Source: Apoda limacodes
Lineage: Eukaryota; Arthropoda; Insecta; Lepidoptera; Limacodidae
Assembly: GCA_946406115.1 (NCBI GenBank)
Contig: OX291543.1
Location: 25,508,815 to 25,572,814 of the forward strand
Length of the DNA stretch: 64,000 nt
Direction of reading: 5' to 3'
The position numbers were made by a program, and so were the translations under genes. Of the stretch, positions 1 to 10,786 are shown piece after piece (the stretch's first letter is position 1; each line of letters begins with the position of its first letter). Under the pieces are notes generated by a model that saw only the letters and a program-made list of their open reading frames with translations, made no database searches and was not told the DNA's origin.

Positions 1-495
1 GTAGTTATTAGTCTATGAAATTAATAAAATGTACTTAAAATTATATTGTTTTGTAATTTCCAGAAAAAAAAATGTTGAAATTAATAATTTTAGTATAAAC
101 GCATTTTAAAAAACAGGTTTTTAATTCAAACAATATTTTTTCTCTCCGTGCAGGTCTAAGTTTATTGACCCAATTTTGACTACAAACGACCAAATTACGG
201 CACAACCACTGTCCACCAACTTCAATTTAAAATAATCCAACTTAAACCAACTCACTATAAACACACGGCTCCCTGGCCGCTTCAGGATGCCAAGTAGGTC
301 TATGACTACAAATAACCACAGGTATTTTATTTTTTCCGTAATTTAACTTCAGCTGTCAATGTCAAATTTAAACTAAACCGCTTACACCAACTTAAACCGT
401 GGTTTCTTGTGATCGTGAAGACGGACCGCTACCATAATAAGAAAACAATAATAAGAAACTTGAGTTAATGTTATGGAATGATGATCCTATGATTG
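1..495. other. AT-rich stretch, no gene seen
   Basis: I see no open reading frame of note, RNA gene or clear repeat structure here. The sequence is AT-rich intergenic or intronic DNA. Confidence 0.5.
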
Positions 496-735
496 ACCGC
501 TTTGTGGCTTATTTTCCGGAGGGGCCGTGCATCGGAGAGCACGTTAAGGTGTCGGTCCTGACTGTTGGACCGCAGTTGTTTAACCCAGTTTGAGACTTGA
601 TAGCTGGCATGGAAGTTCTGACAGTCGAGTTGTCACTAGCTTAAAGGGCCAACGCAATGGAACATGGCTTAACCCGGCTTTCTCTAAGGAGAGACCTCAA
701 CACCCGCAGTGGGAACAAAACAACGGCTGATACAT
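496..735 (+). repeat. LINE/RTE-type 3' tail fragment (putative)
   Basis: A GC-richer island in AT-rich surroundings contains a 'gtgcatcggagagcacgtta' stretch, a 'gtcggtcctg' stretch, and a tail reading 'cccgcagtgggaacaaaaca'. These resemble the 3' ends of abundant lepidopteran non-LTR retrotransposons (cf. 'cagcagtgggac' tails). No coding sequence survives. Family assignment rests on remembered similarity, so confidence is moderate to low. Confidence 0.4.
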
Positions 736-1170
736 ATAATATCTTATAAAATAATTTTATTTTCCAAATCAACGAAACGAAACTGGCATTTGACATAAAA
801 CGTTATTCTAAATTCCTTGTTTGAAATAAAGTAAATATTTTTACAGGAAACAAGCGATTCAATTGAAATGTTCTAAAAATCAATATTAAACCAAATTTAA
901 AGTACTGATCAAATAAATTAGAAAACTTTCCCCAAAAGAGAAAAGCTGTAACGAAATTGTTCCAGCCAGAGCTTTAAAATAACATTGTTTCGGCTGAAGG
1001 AAGTATATAGCCGTAGGCGGAAAAGTCCGTGTTCCTCCTTGTTTTAGTTACTGTTTACGTACTTACCTACTTTTAAGAGTTGGGTAAAAAATAGAACCTT
1101 CAATTTTTTTATTTATCGATTATACGAGTGTTGTATTACAATTTTAAGTCTAAATCCTCTGTAGGTAATG

Positions 1171-1366
1171 ACCTGCCCGCTTATTCGAATTCCGAGGGAC
1201 GTAGGTTCGATAGCTGCACAGGACAAACATTTATGTGATTAAAAAGGGTTTGTCTTAAGTCTGGGTGTTTCTATGTATAATATGTAAGTAAGTACTACTG
1301 GTATCCACAGTCAAGCTTAGTTTGGAACCAGATGGCGCTAGGTGATTTGTCCTTATATATTATAAA
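1171..1366 (+). repeat. SINE fragment, tRNA-derived, 5' truncated
   Basis: The segment has a polymerase III B-box-like 'ggttcgatagc' at about 1204, then 'ggacaaacatttatgtgatt', 'aagtctgggtgt', 'ggtatccacag' and 'gtttggaaccaga'. The same landmarks in the same order occur in the fuller SINE at 30761-31015. The A-box head is not recognisable here, so this is a decayed or 5'-truncated copy. Confidence 0.7.
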
Positions 1367-2230
1367 AATCTGACTACATTTTCAAGATGCATTACTTTTT
1401 TTTTTTAAAGACCTTCCGTACACGCAAATGTACAATTAATTTAAATATTTTTTTGAAATTAATGTATATAGGGATATGGTTTAGCAAACAAAAAATATGC
1501 TACAATCTATTATTTATAATAAAAAATATAATTTCACATTACGTCTTTCGAACTTTGTTTTTACACAATGTAAAATGTGGAAAATTGTTTGTTTGTAGTT
1601 ACCATGTTTTTCTAACTTTGGTATAAAACTACAATATTAAAAAATAATTATATTAGTAGCTTTTGCAATCCACAAATTAAACTAAACACATTTTGATTGA
1701 AGGCATCGTCAATGTTCCTTTAAAGGATATAGATTATGATATTATTGGAGGAGGATGGAGTATTGGACTTTGATAGAGTTCATAAATAATTTTATCATAT
1801 TTTTTAAATTAATTATTTAATTTCGGTTCTGCAGCGAAACCCATAACCTAACTGTTGCCTTAATATAACATTATGTGTCTATGTTTCTAAGAAACATACT
1901 AGAAACTGCAGATTTATTGTCTGAGGCAAGCTGGGTCCAAATATTGCTATTTTCTAAGCAATATTTTCCAAGTTAAAGGACTACCGTACTTTTAGTAATA
2001 TTACCGGTGCTTCAAAGAGAAAGTATTCAGGGATGAAATCGGTTTACCGTTCAGTAACCACAATAATGAAAATGATCAAGTTATTTTTAATATTTTAGTA
2101 GCATAAGATGTGACCTAAGTCACTTCGTCCCTTATATTAAATGTATTTTGGAAAGGGTAGCTATTTTGTAATTATTACCAGCTACACGTTGCAGTCACAA
2201 TTAATGTATTGAGCAGCTATTGATAGTGCC
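1367..2230. other. AT-rich stretch, no gene seen
   Basis: The 79-codon open frame at 1387-1626 is low-complexity (runs of F, K, N and I) and looks like chance in AT-rich DNA. Nothing else stands out. Confidence 0.5.
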
Positions 2231-2806
2231 TACATAAATGAATAATTGCCCAATATAACTGACATAGATTTTTAATCTCTTGTACTTAGTACATAAATTA
2301 ATAATTGTCCAATATAAGTCATAGATTTTTAATCTCTTGTACTTGGTACATAAATTAATAATTGCCCACTATAATTGTTATATGTAGATTTTTAATCTCT
2401 TGTTCTTATTACATTAATGAATAATTTCCCAGTATAACTGTCAAATGTAGATTTTAAATCTCTTGTACTTATTACATAAATGAATAATTGCCCAAAATAA
2501 CTGTCATATCTAGATTTTTAATCTCTTGTACTTAGTACATAAATTAAAAATTGTCCAATATAACAGTCATAGATTTTTAATCTCTTGTACTTGGTACATA
2601 AATTAATAATTGCCCAGTATAACTGTCATATGTAGATTTTTAATCTCTTGTTCTTATTTCATTTATGAATAATTGCCCAATATAACTGTCATATGTAGAT
2701 ATTTAATCTCTTGTACTTATTACATAAATAAATAATTACCCAATATAACTGTCCATATGTAGATTTTGGATCTCTTGTAAGTACTCAGTACGTATATGAA
2801 TAATAG
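2231..2806. repeat. Minisatellite, nine ~57-66 bp units with a 4-unit higher-order period
   Basis: Each unit reads roughly 'tacataaatgaataattgcc', then 'caatataactgtcatatgta', then 'gatttttaatctcttgtact'. Nine near-complete copies and a partial tenth run head to tail. Units differ in a regular way: unit 2 matches 6 ('attgtcc', short, ending 'acttgg'), unit 3 matches 7 (ending 'gttcttat'), unit 1 matches 5 and unit 4 matches 8. The array therefore seems to have expanded by copying a four-unit block of about 240 bp. It directly abuts a Helitron 3' part. Confidence 0.9.
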
Positions 2807-2812
2807 TGTAAT

Positions 2813-3043
2813 AGGACAACGGGTAGTAAGAATTGTCCTTCCGTACTTATCTTTTTCACATAACTTCTAAACGGCTTGACAGATTGGGTTGGGAATTCCG
2901 ATGTTTTCTCAGACACAAATGTATTATGCCATTAAGGAGGAAATATTTGATAGTTTGGTTTTTTTCTATAATTGGAGAGCTGCCGTAAGAACCTACGCCG
3001 ATAACGAAATTAAGCGCGGGCGAAGCCGCTGGCAGAAGCTAGT
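2813..3043 (+). mobile_element. Helitron 3' portion (non-autonomous)
   Basis: This runs closely parallel to 54838-55073: 'aataggacaacgggtagtaa', 'ccgtacttatctttttcaca', 'ctgccgtaagaacctacgcc', then the 3' terminus with the short GC hairpin 'gcgggcgaagccgc' followed by 'agctagt'. A GC hairpin just before CTAG is the standard 3' signature of Helitrons. The 5' half seen in the second copy is missing and replaced by the minisatellite. Confidence 0.75.
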
Positions 3044-4005
3044 CGTCAATACAATTTAAACAACGTTAATTTCTGCCAAAAAGAGCTGGCAAGAAGTTCT
3101 ATTTAAAGTAATAATACAATACTTTGATAATTAGCTAAAGGGTATAGAATATGTACCGAAATACTTATTAGGTAAAAAAAAAACATGAATCTTGGTCCGA
3201 ATAAATTCATTTTTTTGCACATGACAAAGGCAACAGATCCGATGACATTCCTGGTCCCTCGGCACCATTATGCTGTTGCAAACCTTTTGTTTGGCATACT
3301 ACGTATGTAGACACGTTGGCACCATTACACTCAAACACTTTCCCAGTTAGACAGTGTTCTGCCCTGATGCTGCAGCAGTTGAAGACAATAGCACCAAAAA
3401 TACACCACACTGTGCCAGGGGTTTTTACATTTTCCCCTTTTAGTATTTGCGTATTCCCCATAGAAAAAAATTTGATGACCAAAACAGTTTAGAATACAAA
3501 AGAAGGTAACTTAGGTAAATCATAACCATCAAAAAGCCGTCTTCAGCCGTTTTTCGAGGAATATTTTCATGGATAACTTACTGACGATTTATCCGTATCG
3601 ATGCTTCATAATAAATACAATCGAATAGATTATTTCAGTAAATTAAATATTTCGTAAAGTAAACGTACACTGAACTTGCATATAATATGTATGCCTGGGG
3701 CATCTCGAGCGCGACGCGCAACGAAAAGCGTAATGAATAATGCCCAATTTACAATTCACGCGTCGGTAATCCAGTTTATCCGAACCTTTGTGTCTTGTCT
3801 CACGGTAACAATACCTATACGTATACATGCAGATAAATAGTTGTAGTACCTAACCTTCAATTAAATCTGATAGTAGTCGCCGGTAGTAGTCAGCAGACAG
3901 TGGGGGCCGAGGGGTTTTGATTTTCACTTTGAGTCCTGAGTGGCTGAAGTTCGAGACCCAGTGTGTACCAATAAATCTTTCTTAATTTCTCAAGTACATT
4001 GATTA
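3044..4005. other. Intergenic, no gene supported
   Basis: Minus-strand open frames of 91 and 61 codons here have no recognisable motif or start context and are probably chance. 3880-3980 may belong to a decayed SINE leading into the next repeat. Confidence 0.4.
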
Positions 4006-4009
4006 TTTA

Positions 4010-4280
4010 CAGCACTGGCTTTTCGGTGAAGGAAAACATCGTGAGTAAACCTGCATACGTCAAAAAAAGACGTATCCGCACTGGGCTATGTCCTAAAATA
4101 GCCCTCGGTGAGGGTAGGCCGTGCCCCAACGGGGACATATGAGGCTGATAAGGAAATCTGATACTACTTTGTCGCTTTATCAGTTGTAGTCCCGACAACA
4201 GACCTAGGATTTTTACGCTACTATGACTATGGTCCCAACTCCCGGGGCACAGACCTCTACTTTGAAAAGGAGGCTTACTT
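4010..4280 (+). repeat. Lepidopteran retroposon-like repeat fragment
   Basis: It contains 'cttttcggtgaaggaaaaca' followed by 'tcgtgagtaaacctgcat' and 'atccgcactgggctatgtcc', a signature I recognise from a very common lepidopteran retroposon family. Downstream there is only degenerate sequence. No protein is encoded. Confidence 0.55.
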
Positions 4281-6399
4281 TACATTTTCCGTTTTCATAC
4301 AGCCCGTGAATTAGAGTTGTTCTAGTAAGTAAGTAGTAAGTATCAAGTAAAAATTGCAAATTTGTATTAGATAATTTAATTTATTTTCATGAAATATTGA
4401 TTCTTTTAAGTAGAATGGCAAAATTTATAATCGTAATACGGGAAATACACACAAACTTTCTTTGATTCACACAAGGCTTTAGAAAAGGGCAATGTATCCG
4501 TTTTTACAATAAAATCCCCGCAAAAGAATGTACTTTAAATTAAAAAAATTATAAAACAAAAAAGGGTCAATATTTTTTAATTTTTCTATTGTATTGTAAC
4601 GTAGACATAATTATGTAACGACTAATTTTATTTTTGATTGAAGTACCTACTATAAAACAGTTACTATCGAGTTTCTTGCCGGATTCTTCTCGGTAGAAAA
4701 CAACATTGTGAAAAATTGTTTTAACTATGCAAAAGTGTTTTAAAATACCTCATTTGAATAAATGCCTTTGACTTTGACCTTCGCCTAACAATTCAAAGAT
4801 TAATATCAGAGTATCTGTGAGTCAACAAGATATAATGATTTTTTTTAATTATACATCAGACAGACTCACACGTGAGTAATACTTTAGGGGTTCTCTTAGG
4901 TAAATGCCCGTAACAGAGTGACGGATGGACAGACAACATGCAGAACCTTCAAAGATTCCTTTTTTTGCAAGTAGGGAACACTAAAGTGCAAATAGGGAAC
5001 ACTATAAATATGTTATTTCATTGGTTAGCTTTACTCTATAATATCCTAATAAAATTAAGCGTATAAACCTCGTTTTACTTTTACCTTGGATAAAACACTG
5101 GGTAACTTTTTAACATTCTCGTAAAAAGAAATCCTCAAACTTTCCTACTTTCAACGTCAAAACGAACTTCATTGAAGGACTAAATCGTATTTCAAAGTTG
5201 TTAATTCCCGTCTCTTGTACAGTTACTTAACTAAGTCTTTCATTAGGGGCGATCACGTGCCGTGAATTATAAGTTACCGCATTTTAATTATGAAAAAACT
5301 CAGAGTCAATCTAGCCACCTTTTTCTGGCCACCCTATTTGGCAACTTCTTTCACATTTCAATTCCTTTGACTAAGTTATTGTTAAGTTAAAGTCACTTAT
5401 TAAAAAAGGTGTATTCAGTAGCGGTTTTAAAACCCCTTCTAAAATTCTTTGACATAGTTGTTTGTACCTAACCTTAAATTTAAATACAGACTGTTTTATA
5501 TTTTGTTCTGCTAGACAAAAAAAGACCAAAAATACTTGTTTAACCACCTTCAAGATTAAAAAGACAAAAACAAGGCAATTAAGATAAGTCATCCGGCTTT
5601 TCTTGTTTTCTCAATATACTTTACAAACATTTGCATTGAAAATAGGTAAAAATGGTCTACTGGTATCCGATGGCAAGGCGAAAAATACACGTAGTTCAAT
5701 TTTCTATAAGCTTTTTTATAAAGCTTTAGGGCCTTAGTTTGAAATTGTAATTATTTTTTATGTAATTCAAAATTATTTACTATAGGACCAAATAATGCAT
5801 AAAATGCTTTTTACCTTACTTTAAATCTATTTCTACTTGCACCGCATCGGTGAGATTATCAGGCACAGATTGCCAATGCAATATTAGATAATTAATATCA
5901 ATATTATTATGGTTTCGGAAATCTCAAGATTATTCTTAATTATCAAGTCCCGGGACACGAGACTGCCTAGGGCCATAGTCCCGGAACGTACAGGGACTTC
6001 CAAACCTTTTAAATAACGGACGGACGGATAATAATAGAACGGAGTTATTTTTGTAAACTGTAGCAATAAGCTATCATTTAAAGTAGTAAGTATCAACATT
6101 TAAAGATGATTAAAATAAAATAAATTTCTTAAATTCATACATTGATTACAGCCTGAGCAACTTGAGTATTTAGTAAAACAAATTATTACCAGGCATACTT
6201 ACTAAAATAATTAATTTTTTGCTTTAAATGTACAAAATCACATTTTCATTAAAAAAAATAATTATAGTTATCATCGTTTATCCAGTATTTTTAAATAGTA
6301 AATGAAATAAAGATATTTCGCAAAAGCGATGAGTAGGTACAGTACTCTTTTACACTCATAGAAGATAAACCGTATTTTTAGACTATAAGCTGTGGTGGC
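4281..6399. other. AT-rich intergenic stretch
   Basis: Only short, compositionally biased open frames occur. I see no RNA gene, repeat array or recognisable protein fragment. Confidence 0.4.
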
Positions 6400-6494
6400 T
6401 ATCATGTAAATATTTTAACAAAAACATGACCCATTTCGATGTAAGCTTTTAATGTTTTAAACAACCATGCCTGTGGATAATTTTTTAGCCGTTT

Positions 6495-6620
6495 ACGATA
6501 GATATTTTTTAATTAAGACTTTAATCCCGTGCAAAAAAGCATTTTCACGTATAATTTTGCCAAGACGAGATCATATGGTTCACACTGTCAAAAAGTTATC
6601 AGATCTCATGTTAAGCCAAA
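6495..6620. repeat. Dispersed repeat, copy A
   Basis: 'cactgtcaaaaagttatcag' preceded by 'ccaagacgagatcatatggt' matches 55690-55770, where 'cagtgtcaaaaagttatcag' is preceded by 'ccaagaccagaccacatggc'. The two are diverged copies of the same interspersed element. Its ends and class cannot be set from two copies. Confidence 0.5.
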
Positions 6621-7170
6621 CTTCAGTACAAGTAAAAGTACAACAGTACAAGTAAAAATATAATTTATACATCCTTAGCATGAATTAAGTTTGTAAGGGA
6701 AAAGCCGTACAAACTTCCATCCCCTAATTAAAAGGGTGGAGTTGATACACTAAAATCCTGAAATATGAATTTATTATTTATAACAAGGAGTCCCTATATC
6801 AGTTTTCAGACCTCTAGTATCTAAATTTACGGAAATCTGATACAAACTCCCATCCTCTAGTTTAAGGAGTTGGGACGTAAAAGTTCAAAGTTTTAGGATT
6901 TTTTTGATGTTTGTGTGTGTGACCAGCTTACATACCAAATCACAGCTATACAGTGAGTGACGAAATCGGGGTTTGTTTGGATATCAATGAAATCCAAAGT
7001 ATAAGAGCTATGCAAGTGAAACTTTATACGCTTAATAAGTCTACTATAGACATCATATCCCAAGAATTTTGTTTTTCTGGTATAATCCAAACTCAAGTCA
7101 TAAGGGTTCAAAAAAACGGAGAAGTGCGTTGAGAAAAGGTAGAAATCATTTAAGACTATTTTTAGAGTAA
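6621..7170. other. Sequence left of the Polinton insertion
   Basis: No gene is supported. It contains imperfect repeats of the kind 'acaaacttccatcccctaat' that often occur in lepidopteran retroposon tails. It ends at the target duplication of the Polinton. Confidence 0.4.
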
Positions 7171-7176
7171 CGTGTC
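7171..7176. repeat. Polinton target-site duplication, left (CGTGTC)
   Basis: CGTGTC stands immediately before the AG that begins the element, and the same six bases follow the terminal CT at 19990-19995. Polinton integrases make 6-bp duplications, so this fits exactly. Confidence 0.9.
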
Positions 7177-7246
7177 AGTAGAGGGGATTCGTTGGTTCTG
7201 GCGCACTTCCTTCCAACCCCAACCCCCTAAAAACTTTTCTGCCCCC

Positions 7247-7375
7247 GCACGACTCGCGCTTGACCACTCTCAAAACCACCCCTGTGTCTGGGGTGTGGCG
7301 ACTCGCGCTTGACCACTCTCAAAACCACCCCCTGTGTCTGGGATACGTCGACTCACGCTTGACCAGAACTACCAC
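7247..7375. repeat. Subterminal tandem repeats in left TIR
   Basis: 'gactcgcgcttgaccactct' recurs with a 49-50 bp period (7251, 7300, and a shorter diverged copy at 7350), separated by 'cccctgtgtctggg'. By analogy with other DNA transposons these could be binding sites for the integrase or a terminal protein, but that is inference. Confidence 0.85.
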
Positions 7376-7557
7376 GTGACATCAATGTGGGTTCTGTGTA
7401 GTTTTGTTAAGTATTTATATCATTATCGTAATGGGTCTATCGTATTTTTCCGTTCATTAGTTATTCTTATTTAATTACAATGTCGTGAGTGCGATAATGA
7501 TGTTTGTGGTGACATTCCTAATACCTTTTTAATTATATTTGTACTTGTAAGATAAAT

Positions 7558-7569
7558 CGTATATATATA
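7558..7569 (+). promoter_or_regulatory. TATA box of left TIR gene
   Basis: 'cgtatatatatagg' lies in otherwise mixed sequence upstream of the TIR gene, and its mirror image is at 19469-19480. Transcription would start near 7590-7600, giving a 5' leader with an intron (donor at 7673). Confidence 0.55.
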
Positions 7570-7672
7570 GGATAGTCGATAGTATTCGAGTTACAATTTA
7601 TCATCAAGTGATTGAATTCATCCTGTGTGATACTGAGGCTGGTTCTATTTACTTCAAAAAAAAGCTATGGAG

Positions 7673-7860
7673 GTATGTGTTTTTTTGCTTTATAATTCTT
7701 TATCTATATTTATTATATATATTACAGACCCTCAAAACTATGTGTTTGTTTGAATGTCTATTACTTAAACCAATTTTGTTTAGGTTTTCACTTTAGACAA
7801 ATTTTTGATTCAAATTATTATACAAATATGTTTTTAAAGCATAGGCTTATTTTATTACAG
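7673..7860 (+). other. Predicted intron in leader of left TIR gene
   Basis: The donor 'gag|gtatgtgt' at 7673 and the acceptor 'tttattacag' ending at 7860, preceded by a T-rich tract, give a 188-bp intron. Splicing places the ATG at 7879 only 18 bases into the next exon. An alternative acceptor 'atattacag' ends at 7727. The open frame continues upstream of 7879 through the intron, which would otherwise be mistaken for coding. Confidence 0.55.
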
Positions 7861-7878
7861 AATTCAACATTTAACGTA

Positions 7879-8322
7879 ATGGAAGAAAACACGTTCAAGC
7901 ATTACTACTACGCTACATCGGATGATGAGCAATCAACTGAGAAGGCCTTAGAAACAACAAAGCTCAAACGGTCTCGTCGAAATAGTATCGACTCATTCTT
8001 TGAGGGGACCAATCAGAAGAAAAAGAAACTCAGCTCTACAGTGGCGAGATCTTCAAAAGATGGTATCCCTGGTGTCACATACTTGTCTACTAATAATGAT
8101 GATGGGGCTCATGCTACACATTTGATAAAAATTGAGGTGTATGACCTCATAAAATTGAAAAAAGTACCAGTAGATGAACATTGGAAACATTCAGAAGTGA
8201 GGATCAAATATTATACGGATACAAAAGATGAAAAATATGAGCAAACGAAGGGTATCATATTTGATATCACGAAGCAAATAGCAGAAACCAATAACTGTAA
8301 AAAATACTTTTTCAAAAAGTAA
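7879..8322 (+). CDS. TIR-encoded basic nuclear-like protein (left copy), unknown function
   Basis: This is a 147-residue protein starting MEENTFKHYYYATSDDEQ. I recognise no family. Visible features are an acidic N-terminus with a serine/glutamate stretch, two basic clusters that look like nuclear localisation signals (KLKRSRR and QKKKKL, residues about 30-55), then a mixed alpha/beta-looking segment with LIKIEVYDLIKLKKVP and a lysine-rich C-terminus ending KKYFFKK. The open frame extends 42 codons further upstream, but a good splice acceptor at 7860 makes ATG 7879 the likelier start. An identical copy lies in the right inverted repeat, so the element carries two copies reading inward. A role in regulation, end binding or host interaction is possible but unproven. 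Confidence 0.75.
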   Translation: MEENTFKHYYYATSDDEQSTEKALETTKLKRSRRNSIDSFFEGTNQKKKKLSSTVARSSKDGIPGVTYLSTNNDDGAHATHLIKIEVYDLIKLKKVPVDEHWKHSEVRIKYYTDTKDEKYEQTKGIIFDITKQIAETNNCKKYFFKK

Positions 8323-8354
8323 TCTCTAATAGCTAAATTAATTTATAAGAACCA

Positions 8355-8502
8355 GCTTCAGTATTACTCGAAATCAACTTTGAATCAAATTGTATCATGT
8401 TTGAGTTTTATTATGAATAAATGATATAAATAAAAAATATTTTTTAGTTTTTTAACCACTAATTACACAAACACACACATAAGAAAAAAACATTTTTTTA
8501 TT
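8355..8502. other. Convergent 3' ends of left TIR gene and protease
   Basis: The stretch just inside the TIR holds an AATAAA at 8416-8421 for the plus-strand TIR gene. A TTTATT at about 8512-8517 (AATAAA on the minus strand) serves the leftward structural transcript. The two transcripts therefore meet tail to tail here. Confidence 0.55.
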
Positions 8503-8955
8503 TTAAAAAGTTTTATTATCAAAAATTGTTTTAAACATATCATATAATAAAATATCATTACATAGAGTGTTATTACTAAAGTGGTTTACAAAATCAATCA
8601 TTGATTAACCATGAAACTTAAAATATAAATAAACAAGACAATATTCCCCACAAACAGTTGTAAAGTCATTTTGAACTCTTTTATTATTGTAACTCCATAT
8701 CTTAGTATTCTTATTTAAGAAATATAAATGATGTCTACTAGGTTTACGACCATAAGAATCAAAGTATTCACCTAATCCATTTTTATTAATATGTATTCCC
8801 ACCCAATGCGATCCAGGTTGATTGTCAACATCTAAATTACTAATGAGAAAAGCAGGTAGGTGCATGAGTACTGGTAATCTATTTGCAGCAAATACATTTA
8901 GTTTAATTTTCGGAGAAATTATCTTTAAACATTTTTGAATATCTAAAGTATTCAT
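8503..8955 (-). pseudogene. PRO: Adenovirus-type cysteine protease (PRO), stop near C-terminus
   Basis: The open part (8605-8955, 116 residues) has the adenain/Ulp1-like catalytic order: GSHWVGIHI (histidine), EYFDSYGRKP (acidic residue), VCGEYCLVYLYF (cysteine nucleophile). In the family this enzyme matures capsid precursors. A TAA at 8605-8607 ends the frame just after the cysteine motif. The same frame then continues to a second stop at 8503-8505 with plausible protease-like sequence, including a start codon and an aspartate-phenylalanine-rich helix, so about 33 C-terminal codons are cut off. The catalytic residues lie before the stop, so residual activity cannot be excluded. It is the last gene of the leftward array, 74 bases after the capsid gene. 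Confidence 0.9.
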
Positions 8956-9029
8956 TTCAAAATGTTGATATTATGAATGTCAAAAGTATAATAAGTCCTT
9001 TCATTGAGTTCTAATTATTTATTATATTT

Positions 9030-10340
9030 TTAGCTACTGTAATCTACTGAAACATTACGATTTTTATCTATTTCAATAACATTATCAAATTCAGCATACA
9101 CTATACAGTTTATTGTTTGTATGAGTGCTGCTTCAAAACGAACTTCCAGTCTTACGCTTCCATGTCTAATAAGATTCCAATGAGACGTAGAACTAGCTGA
9201 TAAGTCTGGAGTTAAATCAAATGCCATCAAACAATATCCATTTGCATATTGTTCCCTAGAAATAGCATTACCATCATTCAAAAAGTGAATACCTGACCCG
9301 GAAAATAGTGTATGGTAAGCTGTGGTAAATATATTGTTGTGAAACATTGGTTGTAAAGCTTTTGATGGTATTTGTTGGCCATCTATATACAAACTAAATG
9401 TATTTATTCCATAGTTTTCAAAGTTAAAAGGGTTTCTGTTCAAACTTCCATTAAAAGCAGCATTGTTTACAAAACCTATTATACACCTTTTTGGAACTTG
9501 ACCAATAAATATGTTATCAAGCGTTTTTCCCTGAACTCCTGAAGGTATTGTGAGCACTTTGACTTCAGCTCTGGTTATAGGATACTTAGCGGTCGTTGCA
9601 CTTAAAACTTTTTGATGTGCTAATAATACACTTGGACTAATTTTTGCTCTACGATCTATAAGTGTAGCGTCAGTAAAAGTAACTTTTAGTTTAGCATCTG
9701 CACCAGCCATAAGATTAAAACTTTCTCTTGATCGTACTAGTTTAAGACTAATTTCAACACCATTTATCAGAAACTTTTCTTGATTAAACAAATCCCCATG
9801 CAAATGTCCTACCATTTCTACCTCTTTACTCTCACGTACAAATTGATTCCTTTTTTTAAATCCATCATTAGAATCATCTAGTGAATTCATTTTTCCAGCT
9901 GTGTCTTCATACCATAGTCCACAAGTCAGATGAGATTGTTTAGCTGCTGGACCATAGTTTAATAAAGTTTCTATAAATGCCCTATAAGCATAAGTGTTGT
10001 TTGGTGGAGATACTAGTTTTTGATTTAAATACACATCGAGTTGATTGAACAGTGAGTGTAACCAGTTATTAGTTGGGGCTACTACTGTAGCAGCAGCTAA
10101 GTTGGTGCCACCTTGGTTTCGAATTTTAACTTTTAAATGTAGTAATGTATGAGACAAATCGATATAATCATCCCCCGTACCAGGAATTTGAAATTCAATT
10201 GGTCCATCGTCTGTAAGGGATGATATAGGTTTTTAGTGTATCCATTGTCCATTTTCAATACTTGTCTGAGTTGTTGGTAAAGCAAATAAATCCAATTCCG
10301 ATTTTATACATTCACATGAATGATTATGCAAGAATGACAT
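9030..10340 (-). pseudogene. MCP: Major capsid protein (double jelly roll, hexon-like), early stop
   Basis: It would be a protein of about 436 residues. The body (9030-10157) is open and shows the arthropod Polinton capsid landmarks NNWLHSLFNQLDVYLN, NTYAYRAFIETLLNY, GLWYEDTAG and the C-terminal YAEFDNVIEIDKNRNV. The true start is ATG 10338-10340, because 10236-10340 encodes the usual N-terminus with CECIKSELDLFALP. A TAA at 10233-10235 (codon 36) interrupts the frame; sequence on both sides is in the same frame and conserved in character. The start codon shares one base with the stop of the preceding gene (TAATG). Translation from the internal ATG at 10157 would lose about 60 residues of the first jelly roll. 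Confidence 0.92.
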
Positions 10341-10786
10341 TATTTGTTTGAAAATATATCTTTAGTATTTCTATTAATTTTATACTTTCTAGTTCTCAAC
10401 TCTTTCAAAGCTGTTGACGGAATGGAATGAATCCGACGTTGACGTTTCGTTATATAACCTGATCCATTCATTAGTCTTTCAATTTTATCATCTGCTCTTC
10501 GTTTTAAATTACTACTTACATCTTTTAACCGTGTTTGCACAGATTCATTCATTGGTTTCTGGCTTATCATATCGCTTAATAATCCCACTCCAGCATTAAG
10601 AGCCTCTTTACCAATTACTTTTGCCCCACTTGATAATAAAGGTAGTACTGATCGAAACAGGCCTCCTAAAAAGCTTCCTATTCCATGACCACGTTGATGT
10701 GGTACACCTTTATAAATTACACCAATTCCTGATCCTGCTTGGTGTGAATAGTATTGCTCATAGGGACAAATACTGTTATTATGCAT
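10340..10786 (-). CDS. Glycine-rich small virion protein (adenovirus pX/pVI-like, putative)
   Basis: The protein has 148 residues and the frame is intact. The N-terminus has a tyrosine-rich YEQYYSHQAGSGIGVIYKG followed by QRGHGIGSFLGGLFRSVLP, an amphipathic or hydrophobic glycine-rich segment (residues about 30-60). The C-terminal half is basic (LKRRADDKI, KRQRRIHSIP). Small proteins of this type sit next to the penton gene in Polintons and adintoviruses and have been compared with adenovirus core or membrane-lytic proteins. That comparison is from memory. Its start overlaps the penton stop (TAATG at 10784-10788) and its stop overlaps the capsid start in the same way, so it is sandwiched in the translation array. 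Confidence 0.8.
   Translation of the reverse strand: MHNNSICPYEQYYSHQAGSGIGVIYKGVPHQRGHGIGSFLGGLFRSVLPLLSSGAKVIGKEALNAGVGLLSDMISQKPMNESVQTRLKDVSSNLKRRADDKIERLMNGSGYITKRQRRIHSIPSTALKELRTRKYKINRNTKDIFSNK

Larger units (their letters stand above)
7177..8354 (+). repeat. Polinton terminal inverted repeat, left (1178 bp)
   Basis: It matches the reverse complement of 18684-19989 up to 'tttataagaacca', after which the two arms diverge. The outer part holds about 2.5 tandem 49-50 bp units starting with 'gactcgcgcttgaccact' at 7251, 7300 and 7350. The inner part carries a TATA box and a complete gene. The right arm is about 128 bp longer because its outermost segment has been duplicated. Confidence 0.95.

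Noticed and set aside
2231..2806. CRISPR-like look of a repeat array
   Set aside because: Whole units repeat without unique spacers, and the surrounding DNA is eukaryotic; it is a minisatellite.
3207..3482. 91-codon minus-strand frame with several cysteines
   Set aside because: Spacing fits no zinc-finger or secreted family that I can name, there is no clean signal peptide, and there is no splice context; left as chance.
7608..7796. 62-codon frame at the start of each TIR gene
   Set aside because: It begins with GTG and runs through a predicted donor site into intron-like sequence; probably leader, not protein.
7750..7878. The longer start of the TIR gene (42 extra codons)
   Set aside because: The extra segment is hydrophobic, AT-rich and contains a good splice acceptor ending at 7860; ATG 7879 lies just after it. 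The same holds for the mirror copy at 19160-19288.
10414..10599. Plus-strand frame antisense to the core-like protein
   Set aside because: No resemblance to known proteins; it is a shadow of the minus-strand gene. The same applies to 17290-17490 inside the polymerase.
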